From Cryptomeria japonica (taxonomy: Eukaryota; Streptophyta; Pinopsida; Cupressales; Cupressaceae): a DNA stretch of 64,000 nucleotides. The position numbers and the translations under genes are program-made. This document shows positions 52,097-62,731 of this stretch, piece after piece (positions within the stretch are counted from its first letter, which is position 1; each line of letters begins with the position of its first letter). Location of the stretch: assembly GCF_030272615.1 (NCBI RefSeq), contig NC_081407.1, positions 155,246,891 through 155,310,890 of the forward strand. Reading direction: 5' to 3'. The notes beneath the pieces were generated by a model. It did not search any database, was not told the origin of the DNA, and worked only from the letters and a program-made list of their open reading frames with translations.

Positions 52097-52338
52097 TTAG
52101 TATTCGCCCTACTCAAAACCCTCAAAAACCTCTCTTCATCTGGATCAATCGCCAGTGGGTTTACTTGTTCTGTCGAGGCTTCTTCTCCTTCATCTTCATT
52201 CACATCTTCAATATGTCAACCTCTTCTCTGTGTTGTCTCAACAGCTTCCAATCGGGTTGCAATTCCTCGCAACATTTCCATCACAGCAAGGTATGCATTC
52301 CCATGCGTTCCACCATTCCTATTTCTTGTTTGCTCCAT
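52097..52338 (-). pseudogene. Chromovirus gag, N-terminal part
   Basis: ATG at 52338, about 95 nt after the primer site. About 80 codons with one TGA (after TTQRRG) and an acidic stretch; reading runs directly into the middle fragment when the solo LTR is removed. Confidence 0.8.
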
Positions 52339-52434
52339 CTTCACGCAAGTCCTCTGCAACTACAGTTTGGATCCACAGTCCGCCACCCTACAACAAAAAT
52401 TCTTAGGACAACGCAATCTCCAGAATGAAAGCTG

Positions 52435-52446
52435 GCTCTGATACCA
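52435..52446 (-). promoter_or_regulatory. Primer binding site of the chromovirus (initiator tRNA-Met)
   Basis: Minus strand TGGTATCAGAGC, two bases inside the 5' LTR end. It is the standard complement of the initiator tRNA-Met 3' end. Confidence 0.9.
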
Positions 52447-52448
52447 CT

Positions 52449-53220
52449 TGGTGCAATCACCAATTAGGAGGGATCAGTCTAGATCGGTCAACAAGAGTAA
52501 ACACAACAAAAACAAAAGGATATGATGGAGGAAATGCAGAACAAAATGAATTATATTATGAAAACTGATTACAATCAACCGGTAACATTCGGGTTATAGA
52601 AACCAGCTCACTAGCCTACTAAAACATGCTCAATTATAGAACAGGTCACAACCGAGACCTCAAATCTTAAGATCTAGCTTCTATGTTCTATCTACCACCT
52701 TTGACCTCATTATAATGCTTAATTATAATGATTTATATGATCTAAGGGATCCGGTCGGCCCAAAAAGGGATCAAATACCGAAGAACAAGACCTAACATGT
52801 AAAAACAACAAGGTCGGCCTCTGCCAAAGAAATTCCTCTGGAAAATCCAAAGGATGAAGTGTAGATCAAAGGGAAGAGTGACCACATGCCAAGGCACATC
52901 AAAATCAATGCTCAGGGCTCTGCAAGCTACGTAAGGGATCCGGTAGATCACTAATGCAAATAGGTCTAGGCAACCGGTACCAGAAAACTATCTTGGAAAC
53001 CGGTAGCGATAACTTGCCGAAAAATGATCCAAATGCTCCGCGGTTTGGGAATAAGGTAGATGATCAAGTCCTCAAGAAAAATCCAACTCCTTAAGATCCG
53101 GTGAGCCAATGCCAGAAAATGCAAAATGAAATGTTGAAACTACAAAACAAAAAGCAAAACAGAAAGGAAATATTTTTGGTTGTTACAAGATTGCCAAGAA
53201 TTGGGGATACTCCTACATCA
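52449..53220 (-). repeat. 5' LTR of the chromovirus
   Basis: 772 bp partner of 34083-34865; CATTA at 53221-53225 is the second copy of the target duplication. Confidence 0.9.
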
Positions 53221-53225
53221 CATTA

Positions 53226-54200
53226 GTAGTAAAGTGTATTACTTTTAAAGTTTACTTGAAGTGAAATTATTAAAAAAATATAACAATAAATACATCTAAA
53301 GTTTGCTTGAATAAAGAAAATATCTTAAATTTGTTGCTACAATTAACAATAATTTATTAATATATATTTAAAAAACATTCAAGATAATTTTGTTAAAAAA
53401 AATTATATCCTATTTTTTTTGAAAATGTTCTAAATTAATGTATTTCTATAATAAATATTACAAAATGATGTATATTGATGTTATAAATTATAATACTATA
53501 TTATATATACATATAATTTAACTTTTTATAATTGACCAATTATTTAAAGTGTCATATATATATAGTTATACAAAAAAATATGGCATGTCAAATTATATGA
53601 TCTAATAAATTTTGAAATTGTAATATATGATCTAAAATTGAGTGAGTGAGCAAGCGTGTAACAAAGTGGCAACTTGCCCGGCATGTGATGATAGATGCTT
53701 TGTATGTCTTTGTAATATCCTTTTCTCACTTTCTTCTACCTAGCATTTATTTATTAACATTTTCTACTAATTTTTATCTCCAAGTGAGGAAAAATTACTA
53801 GTATTGGAATTACTTTTGAGAGGGATTTGACTTTCTTTGCATGTGTGGTTTGATCACTCATTGCATGATAGAACATTAAATTTTAATTTAAAGATGTTGT
53901 TTGAATGGATGAATGTTCAACCTCGAATCAAGTTAAAACACTCAATTTTCTCAAGCAAGCTACACATGATGCTAGGATTGATCTTGATTGAATGGGTGTT
54001 TTTAAAAGTATGTGGAACGACTCATTATGGTTATTAATATAGAAATAATTGTATATGTTATCTACAAGTCATTTTTTAGAGCATGCATTTATTTGTAAAT
54101 TTATGGGTTTTAGAGCATTTTCCTTTTTTAAAAAAATTGATCTTGTAGTAGATGGAAACTATAGGGAGATGCGGAGGTTGTCTTGGTAGATAATTATTAT
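53226..54200. other. AT-rich flank of the chromovirus
   Basis: Nothing coding supported. 53840-54037 is open in one frame but has no recognisable motif; it may be the 5' part of the LINE relic that follows. Confidence 0.4.
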
Positions 54201-55480
54201 TTATATATGGTTTTGTAAGAATGAATGATGAAGGAGTTCCATATTTTCTTAATCAAGCAAGGTTGTTCATTAAACTTTGGCATGTTGGGTTTGATTATAT
54301 TGAGCATATTCTATCTTGGAACTTACTTTAGGTTTTCCTTCTTTGACTACCCATGGAATTCTAGAGATCTTATTTTCTTCATTTAATTGTAGTAGATCTT
54401 GGAAAACCTCTTGGATCTTCTCATTAGAAACTTCAGAGAAAGGTAACTAATCATGCCCATATATATGTATAATTTGATCTTAATAATAATTTTCCTAATT
54501 CATTACAGATTAGGTTGAGAAATGTGAATTGGAACCAATAGGTGGAGTATGAGGCCATTCCTTTTTTATGTCATCTATGTCATGGTTATGGATATATTCA
54601 AAGAAATTGCCCAAAAGAGGTCTCGAGGGATTTTTCTTCCTAACAAGGTGCTTCTATGGTGAAAGAAAATAAAAATGAAAAAGGGAAAGCTTCAATTAAT
54701 TATAAAATACTCAAGAATTACATAGGTTTATATTTGTATGTACTGAAACACATGAAGGAATAATATGCATTGTTAAAAGGATTTTTACAAGAAGAATTCA
54801 AATAATAAAATTGATATTCTAAAAAAAATTGAGGATCTTGATTCTACTCTAGTTGAGATTACTTTAGTTAATTAGGACTTTGTTCTTCCCAATTCTTCAT
54901 ATACCCCAACATGAGAAGTCCAAAATCCATCTATTATACGAGTGTTAGATCAAGTAGAGTGTGGTGGAGATAATGGAGCTAATTTGCTTGGTTTTGGTTT
55001 AAATTGCATGGTTCCTATTTTTAATGTTATTGTAATTGAATTTATAAATTGTGTTATGCATGTATCCCTTCATGATATTGGATTCAAATATGGTGTTAGT
55101 ATAAAAAAAAAAGTCCTACTCCATTGGGTCTATAACAAAAGAGTCTTAAAAAGAAGAAAAATGTTCAAAATAAAGGAAATTTGACAAGATAAACATTAAT
55201 TGAATCATAAATTATTCACACTTTCCACTCCTGAAAAATGATTGCTATCTCATGGAATGTTAGGGGTCTAGGAAGCTTATCTTGTCAAAAGGTTATTTGA
55301 GATCTCATTTGAATTCATAAATCGAATATTAGTTTTCTTTAGGAAACCAAAACTTTTATGGAGGAAATATTGGTTATGTCTATTTTTATTTAGAAAGGTA
55401 GTCAATGATTATGTGTGGGTACATAAGGATCTATAGCTAGATTAAATTGTTTTTGGGATCCTCATAGAATTTCACCTTCC
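54200..55480 (+). pseudogene. L1-type LINE relic: ORF1 and start of the endonuclease
   Basis: ORF1: a degenerate DUF4283-like stretch (54230-54480) leads into YEAIPFLCHLCHGYGYIQRN with CPKE, a CCHC zinc knuckle of plant L1 ORF1 (54550-54620; His replaced by Tyr). ORF2 begins at 55240 with ISWNVRGLGSLSCQK and SNISFL*ETKTF, the endonuclease N-terminus including the catalytic Glu. Stops occur every 10-30 codons; nothing of RT is readable downstream, so it is truncated or decayed. Confidence 0.7.
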
Positions 55481-56440
55481 TATTGGTTAACCTATATCAT
55501 AATTATTTATCTTTGTTAAGTACAATGTTTTACTCTATTAATCAAATTTTATTCTCCAATATTTATGCATCAATGGATTTTTAGGCAAGTTTGCTTTGTG
55601 GTTTCTATTGTCACTTTAAAATGCAACCTTGTTGAACTTTGTTTAGTAATTCAAAGAAACTTTATGGGAATAATCTATCAAGTGTGGGACCTTGCTAGCT
55701 TCAGATAAAACATCTAGAAAATGTTGGCCTCTTTTCAAGCAAGTAAGTGAAGGTGTTGATCCAACTCAACATAACGTAAAATAATATCTTGACAACCATA
55801 GGAATGTTGACCTACTTTGTTAAATTTGAAAGAACTTTTTCTTTTTATTCAAAGTATCCCTCTTTTTCATGCAAGGGGACTTGGTAAGATACACATGTAT
55901 TGAATTTTTTTGACAAATTTGAGTTTTTTCATAAAACAAGTATAGAATATTAACCATTTTCAAGAAGTTAAAATACATAACTTGAAGGCTTTAAACACAT
56001 CTTAAATAATATAAAGCATGGAAAAAGACACTTTCACCTTAGAGAGACATTTTGAAAATTTTAGAATATAGAATTTTAAATGCGACACAAACTCTAATTA
56101 CACCCAATTAACGACTATTTAAGCCGGAAGGCAAAAATATGCTAATAATTATATCATGATAAATAAAACTTCATTTGAAATTTGTAAATCATTAGTCTTT
56201 AAATAATATGAATGAACTAAGAAATATGTTATTATATTACTATAAGAGTAACCAATGTGATTATAAGTCCTACTAGCTAGCTAGTTAATTGGGGTCAAGA
56301 GAGGTATAGAAAAAATATGAAAATAGGGAGTTAAATCTTAAATAATATGATGAAATTATCCATAGATAACTCTCATTTCATTTTTAATTGTAAAAGGTTT
56401 TATTTTAAAAAAAATCAAAAAATTATTATTATTTACGAGG
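55481..56440. other. AT-rich spacer
   Basis: No feature supported. Confidence 0.5.
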
Positions 56441-56476
56441 GGTTTAATTCCCCCCCGCCTTCCTACTCTGTTCCCC

Positions 56477-57055
56477 ATGTACTGTGCAGGGTTCGCAGAG
56501 TCCTTCGTACTATGCTGTGTTTTGTCGCTGGCTAAAGTTCTCCCTGCAAGCTCCATTGTCGGTCCTCTCGGTCTTCTGACTCGAAGCCAACATTCTACAC
56601 CGGCCGACGCTTCCACTCTGCTGGCCCCAGCGCCACCCCCTGCGTTCTGCACCTGCTGGCTACACCACTCTTCCTCCCTGGCGGCCTACTCCTTCCGGCG
56701 GCTACGAGTTCATTTTTTGTCAAATCACAATAGGTTGGGTGTTGTTCATCCATTTATTGTTCGAAGTTTCCCATCCATTACCGCAGGCAGATTTTATTGG
56801 CGATTGGTCTCTGCAGAGGCGGGATTATTTTTGTTTGCTTGGGCTCGTGTCTATCTGCAGGCACATATATCGACTCTCGGCTCCATTTGCAAGAGTGTCT
56901 TTATGATTGGCACGATCTACAATCGTAGCACACAGACTGGTTGGCATGGAGCCAGTTTAGCTTCGAGCGGTTGGCGTAGGCCCGATTTGATATTGCTCAT
57001 GGCAGATCACATACATGGAGGCTCTTGGTGTTTGGTTATGGGCTTTTCTTATTGA
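56477..57055 (+). CDS. Hypothetical ORF in a GC-rich island
   Basis: 192 codons, open from ATG to TGA, in a 600-bp stretch clearly richer in G+C and CpG than its surroundings. The residues (Leu, Ser, Ala, Cys, His) show no motif or domain I recognise and no clear signal peptide. It lies just upstream of the LINE at 57539, so it may be that element's GC-rich 5' promoter region rather than a protein gene; a host first exon is the other option. Confidence 0.25.
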   Translation: MYCAGFAESFVLCCVLSLAKVLPASSIVGPLGLLTRSQHSTPADASTLLAPAPPPAFCTCWLHHSSSLAAYSFRRLRVHFLSNHNRLGVVHPFIVRSFPSITAGRFYWRLVSAEAGLFLFAWARVYLQAHISTLGSICKSVFMIGTIYNRSTQTGWHGASLASSGWRRPDLILLMADHIHGGSWCLVMGFSY

Positions 57056-57538
57056 CTGCACATGTTGGTGAATTTTTTTTACCACAAAGCACATAAAGTC
57101 AAAAACGAAAAACCAAAACAAAGATAAGGTAATACAAGAATAAGCTCAATGTTAGAAAATAGTTTGAATAACAATGGCTTACCAAACGGGGATGAAAAAA
57201 CATAATTAAATGGGAGAGATTGGGCCCCAATAGAACAACAGGCCAGACTGAGTTGGCAGCATCAAAATGCAGTTGCAATAGAAACTAACGACAATAATAT
57301 AATAGCTCAGGTTTAGTCAACGAGACTAGAGCTAAACACAGAGAGTAACTTGGGAATGTTTGGTAAACTTCAAGTGATTAAATAGGAACTAGGACCTGGG
57401 TCTATTCTAGGAATAGTAACTCATTGGGGCTATTTAATCCCTTTCAACTTTCCCACAAGTTCTCTAACATACCCCCAACTGGTATTACAGGTATTACAAA
57501 TACCCAGCCTGTGGGAAAATGGAACTTGAGGGGGATGC

Positions 57539-60485
57539 ATGTTGGGATTCACTCAAGTTAAATTTTCAAACACAATGGAAAAATGTGCGTATGTAAATAC
57601 AAAACAATACAAGGGAATCTTAAGGCGGAGGAAGATCCGGAAAATGAAATACACAAAAAAGGGCAAACTCACAACTATTCTAACAAAAACAGTGTTTGAA
57701 ACACCAAATGCAATGGAGAACCAACAAGAAAAACACATGGAAAAACAGAACAAAGGAAAAGAAAGGCTCAACCCAACACTTACAAGGCAGATTGAGACTG
57801 AAGATCAGATAGTAGATAAGGGGAAAAATGTGGCTTATGAGCCCGCAAGTATATATAGCCCAACCTCAACACCTTTAACATGGTGTCCAGAATTATTCGT
57901 GAGTGAGCTATTGGACATGAAAGAGAAACTTCAATCCCTAGAAACAAGGAGTCATTTTGAAGACATCAAGATAAAGGAAATCACTGAAAATAACTGGAAA
58001 TTAACAAAGGAGAATAAATCACTTAGAGAGCAGGTGCATTATTTACAAAATAGCATGGAAAAAGGTGAACAAGAGCTGATTTCAATAAGACAAATGTTAG
58101 AGAAAATTACCATAACAGAAGAAAACAAGGCAAAAGGGAAAGAAGGATGTAGTGAGTCACAAATTAAAGAGATTCAATCTGCAATGGCAAATATGGAGAT
58201 AAAAGAAAACCAACTAAGAGAACAAATCGAAGAGGCCAAATCTTGGACTCAAGTGGTGAGAGGACCATTAGGAGTACAAAGTGAATTCATAGAGAAACAA
58301 GTAAGGATATAGATAAGAGAGGAGAAGGACAAAAGTGATAGGGTTGTGAATATCATCATTAAAGGGCTGAAAGACTACAAAGAAAAAGAAAACACGAAAG
58401 AGCTTACAAGAGAATTTTTCAAAGATCAACTACAATGGTTAGGAGTTATTCAACAAGCACAAAAGGATTGGAAAATGGATGAGAGACAGTAGAGGCAGGC
58501 ATGTAAGGGTTACATTAAAGAATATATGAGATAAAAACATGATACTAAGAAACAAAAGGTTCCTCAAAGGTACACAAATATATCTAGATGAGGACCTAAC
58601 AATAATTCAACAAGAAGAAAGGCGAAAAGAGTGGGAAAAGTAAAGGCATCAAGAGACATCGGAAAATGGGCTTGGTAACAAAATGGAAAGGTCCAAATCA
58701 ATGATAGATTGACACATAAGAAATAGGAATTCAGGCCCCCCTAAGAATACTTAACAATGGTAAGCTGGAACTGTAGAGGTTTTCCATGGAGAAGAGGACC
58801 TGGTTTAGGGTCCATAGTAGCAGATAAAGATATTATAGTTCTTATAGAGACACATGAGCATGAAGGATGTAAATTTCTAGAGTTTGAGGGATAAACAAAA
58901 GCTTCAGTGTGGAATAAATGAACTGACAGTGGCAAAGGACATGGAGGAGTTATTGTATTGATTAAAGAAACTTGGGGCAGATTTATAAAGGTAGAAAAAG
59001 AAGACCCAAACAAACAACATATATGGTTGAGAATATAAAAAAATCAAGTAACTATAAGGCTGGAAGCATGCTATTTTGCTCCAAAAGGCTCAAAATCGTA
59101 TAAGAAAAGGAACTTAGATCGGGAAGACTAGTATTCATCACTTTAAAAAGACATTTTTGTATTTACCACCATGGGGAAGTCTTAATAATAGGTGACTTTA
59201 ATGCTAGGACAACAAACAACCAAGCCCTCAATTTGGAAAGGAGTTGCAAAGAAAAAGGTGACCCTTTATGGTCAGAGGAGGAGATTGATCAAAATTGGGA
59301 AAGAACTTCACAGGACGATAAGGGCAATGCTACTCATTTTTGGGCAAAAATTTTGAGTTTATGCAATTTGCACAACATGGTCATATGTAATGGTATGAAG
59401 GCATGGCCAGAATTTGAAAACGTCACGTGCAAAACATACAAAGGTGAAAGTGTTGTTGACTATGTTATTTGTTCACAAGATCACACTTCAAGGTTAATGT
59501 AATTAAAGATAGGAGAATGTCCAATAGGGCTAAACTCAGATCATAATCCAATACATCTAAAGCTGGCCATTCACATAAACATACAACAGGAGGAACAAAC
59601 ACATTTTAAACAAAAGAAAGCACCCTCACAAGGAAGAATCCTCATGACTCAAGAGAATCAAAAAAATTTCAAGGCTGCCCTCAAATGGGTTATTAAGGGC
59701 TTAGAACATAATCCCGATCATCTTGTAGGAAAGGATATGTTGGTCCCCTAAATTCATAAAGCTCTAGTTATGTTTTAAAGAAATAGACCCATAAAACAGA
59801 CAAATAATACTTTCCCAACAAATCCTTGGTTTGATGAGGAATTCAAGTTAGCAAAAAGAAATTTGCAAGAGGGGGGGATGGACAAGGAAAGGAAAAAAGA
59901 GTACAAAAGATTGCTAAGGAGTAAAAAAGAAAAATATGTAAACATAAGAAGGATGGAGCTGATTAACATTGGAAAACAAAACCCCAAAAAATTCTAGAAA
60001 GAGCTGCAACAAAAGAAAAAACAAATAGAGAACAATATCACAGGAGGTCAGTGGTTTGAATATGCAAAGATGCTATATGAATGTGACCAAGATAAACAGG
60101 AACCTCTAGTAATCAATGTCACTACTGAACTTTTTACCATTGAAGATATCAAGCAAGGCATAAAGAGGTTGGCAGGAGGAAAGGCACAAGATATAGATGG
60201 TCAGCAAGAAGAATATCTAAAGTGGGGTATTGAGGTCCTTGCACCTCATATCGACCATATCTTCAACAATGTCACTCAAGAGGGTTTCCTAGAAAATTGG
60301 ACAACTAGTGTTGTGGTCCCCCTTCACAAAAGCAGTGATATTAATAATCCATCAAACACCGCACTATTATGGTCAACCCCCTTCTTGGGAAGTTGTTTGG
60401 AAGCATGATTGAACAAAGGATTAGTAGTTGGGCAGAAAGGGAAGGAAAAAGAGCCAAAGGACAGGCTGGTTTTAGGCCTCACTAA
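57539..60485 (+). pseudogene. LINE (non-LTR retrotransposon): ORF1, endonuclease and N-terminal RT; 3' end missing
   Basis: ORF1 (57539-58312, 257 codons) is a Lys/Glu-rich coiled coil ending AKSWTQVVRG; past its stop the frame continues with RRM-like words (VVNIIIKGLKDY, FLKGTQIYLDEDL). ORF2 starts about 58757: SWNCRGFPW, LIETHEHEG (catalytic Glu), GDFNAR (59191), VVDYVI, SDHNPI (59538), all endonuclease motifs. RT begins with IKRLAGGKAQDIDG and LAPHIDHIFN, then VVVPLHKSSDINNPSN (60070-60400), and stops dead after GQAGFRP at about 60485. Frames change at about 59130 and 60370 with a few stops. Most RT and the 3' tail are absent. Confidence 0.85.
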
Positions 60486-60650
60486 TGCATTTGAGCTCAA
60501 AATCCGACGAAAGTGAATGAATTTGTTGTTTTGTTAGATTCCTTTTAATTTTTTTAAATTTATGCATGGCGTTCGTCGGAATTTCGATGAAAGTTTCCGA
60601 CGAAATTTCGTCGAAATTTCAACGAATTTTCGTTGGAAAAGTTTTTTGAT
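60486..60650. other. Palindrome-rich CGACGAAATTTCGTCG stretch
   Basis: A perfect 16-bp palindrome at 60598-60613, with related half-words (GTCGGAATTTCGATG, TCGAAATTTCAACG, AATTTTCGTTGG) within 60560-60640 and TCCGACGAAAG at 60508. It begins where the LINE breaks off, so it may be a terminus of another element. Confidence 0.45.
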
Positions 60651-60664
60651 AATTTTTTAAAAAT

Positions 60665-60759
60665 ATTTGTACATACCTCACCCCTCTTATGGGATTTGAA
60701 CTTGTGATCTCTCTTTTAAGAGCACAAGTTCTCTACCACTAGGCCAACTCAGGTTGTAC
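60665..60759 (-). mobile_element. Very short tRNA-derived retroposon
   Basis: Minus strand: A box TTGGCCTAGTGGTAGAG (60747-60731), B box AAGTTCAAATCCC (about 60703-60691). It is flanked by identical 14-bp AATTTTTTAAAAAT (60651-60664, 60760-60773), so the body is only about 95 bp. The acceptor stem does not pair, so it is not a working tRNA gene; it looks like a SINE head or tRNA retropseudogene. Confidence 0.7.
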
Positions 60760-60832
60760 AATTTTTTAAAAATTTAATTTTTTTATTTATTTAATAAAAG
60801 CATTGAGAGTTTTTTTATTCGATGGCATATTA

Positions 60833-60892
<60 letters not shown>
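60833..60892 (+). repeat. (TA)n(TG)n microsatellite
   Basis: About 20 bp of TA followed by about 36 bp of TG. Confidence 0.95.
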
Positions 60893-60899
<7 letters not shown>

Positions 60900-61616
60900 C
60901 ATATTACTTAAATAAACATATATATACACATACATATATACATATTTAATTTATATATATAATTATCTCAAAGGTTACATTTTATTTGTTTCAAATATAT
61001 TATGCTTTTAACAATTTTCCCACTAAATTATTTTTAAAAATTACAAAAAAGTTAGGATTGAATTTAAATGCCACTTATTCTTCCATTAAATTTTCCCACT
61101 AAAGATTACAAAAGAAACAAATTATATATACTATATTTTTCCATTAAATTTTCCCATTAAATTTTCCCACTAATGGGATGTGCATTGAATCTCATCCATA
61201 GGATGAATTCAATCTTCACCGTTGGATTCTAGGGCTACAAAGAAAATTAAAATCAAACAACAAAAAAGGAAAGGATTTCAAACCCTAACCTTATTTTTGC
61301 AGGTTGTAGCAACATTCCTCTCCTGGAGGCATGATTGGGGTTTTGCGAGGGATTGATCTAAGAAGAGAGTCATGCTAAATTTTTTCTCATGCAAAGTCCA
61401 TTGGAGATTGTTTTTTCACGATTTATTTTCAAATGCATATGCTAATAAAAAAATTTTGGATTTTGTTTGCAGATTGCTTGCCCTCTTTCTAGGGTTTTGT
61501 TTGTAGTTTGAATATTCTTGTTTTCCTCTTATTAGTTGTAGTTTTCTTTTTATTTCGTATGAAGCATCTGGTTTTCCTCTTATTTCCCTAATCTCAAAGA
61601 AAACCCTAGATCTAAT
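60893..61616. other. Spacer upstream of Tat element 2
   Basis: AT-rich, with three copies of a CCATTAAATTTTCCCA-like word at 61083-61171. No gene seen. Confidence 0.45.
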
Positions 61617-62386
61617 TGTGTATGGTGAAAATGGATAACAATAATAACAATATTGAAAGGCTAAATGAATTCAACCACAAAACCCTAGCCTAACAATCAA
61701 CAAAGATCCACCATAACATATGAAGATTACCTAAGACAATGCAAATCACATGAAATCACAAAGATTATACCATCATATGTCCAATAGGGTTTTGATCTCC
61801 ATTCTTCCTATCTCCATTGATCTTGCTTGATATATTTGCTCTCAGATTTTTATATGCACAAGAGCTCAACAAAGAATGGAATGTGGTTGCAAGTAGGATC
61901 GTAGTGTAGCCAAGTCTTCAAGATTAGTCATTAGGGTTTGATAATGAAGGAGGCATCTTCTTAAATAGAAGACACAATATGAAATGGAGGGATAAGATTG
62001 AGAGGTGTAAAAAGAGAGGTCGGCTAAGATTAGAGGGTAGGTAAAAGAAATACCAAAATAATGAAAGAGGTAGGTAGTGTATGAATTAAGAGATGAATGA
62101 CATGTGTCATGTGTAGAAAAAGCTAATGAATTGATTAAATAAATAAATATTTATTTAATTAATAGAAGAAGTAGGATAATTAAATAAATAAAATATTTAT
62201 TTAATTTAGGAAAGGGATAATTTAAATAAATAAATGTATTTATTTAAATGAGAAATAAGGCTAGAAGAGGATAAATGAATTAATTAAATAAATAAAGATT
62301 TATTTAATTAATAGAAGAATTAGGCTTAGATAATTAAGTAAATAAAATATTTATTTAATTAGACTGGACAATTTTAGGTGTCTACA
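61617..62386 (-). repeat. 3' LTR of Tat element 2
   Basis: Minus-strand start TGTAGACACC at 62386. The first 270 bp are tandem, self-complementary AAATAAATATTTATTTAATT-like words separated by short spacers (62120-62370). The far end (TGTGTATGG at 61617) is chosen by resemblance to the CATACA end of the other Tat LTR and is tentative. Confidence 0.55.
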
Positions 62387-62400
62387 TTTTGCCCCTCTTT
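62387..62400 (-). promoter_or_regulatory. Polypurine tract of Tat element 2
   Basis: Minus strand AAAGAGGGGCAAAA, next to the LTR start; identical core in element 1. Confidence 0.8.
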
Positions 62401-62631
62401 GAGACAATGCGGCTTGTCGCGTTGTTTCAAAGAAGATAAGATGAACTGATACAGAGTTGCCCCAAGATGGGAATAATATGCCCCCTTGAGAGATTGGATG
62501 AAAATGTCTGAAAAGATTGCAGACAATCTCTCGATAAGAAAGAAAGGCTAGAATGGATAGACCAGATAAAGTGACAGAGTCACGGGATGAAGAAGACTGA
62601 CTCGGGAAATGAAGGCGAGGGCTAGGGTAGG

Positions 62632-62639
62632 CTATAAGA
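62632..62639 (+). promoter_or_regulatory. Candidate TATA box of the antisense PMD gene
   Basis: CTATAAGA in GGCTATAAGATAGACC, about 100 bp before the ATG at 62732. In element 1 the matching place (about 8750, minus) reads GGTATAGGGG, a weaker match. Confidence 0.4.
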
Positions 62640-62731
62640 TAGACCACGGGCAAAAGACATCCTCATTGTCATCTACACCTTCACAAGATCACAGTGCAGA
62701 GCAAGAAAAAGAGCAGCAGCAGTTAGCAGCG

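Noticed and set aside
60683-60757. tRNA gene on the minus strand
   Set aside because: A and B boxes are present but the acceptor stem does not pair and a target duplication flanks it, so it is a retroposon.
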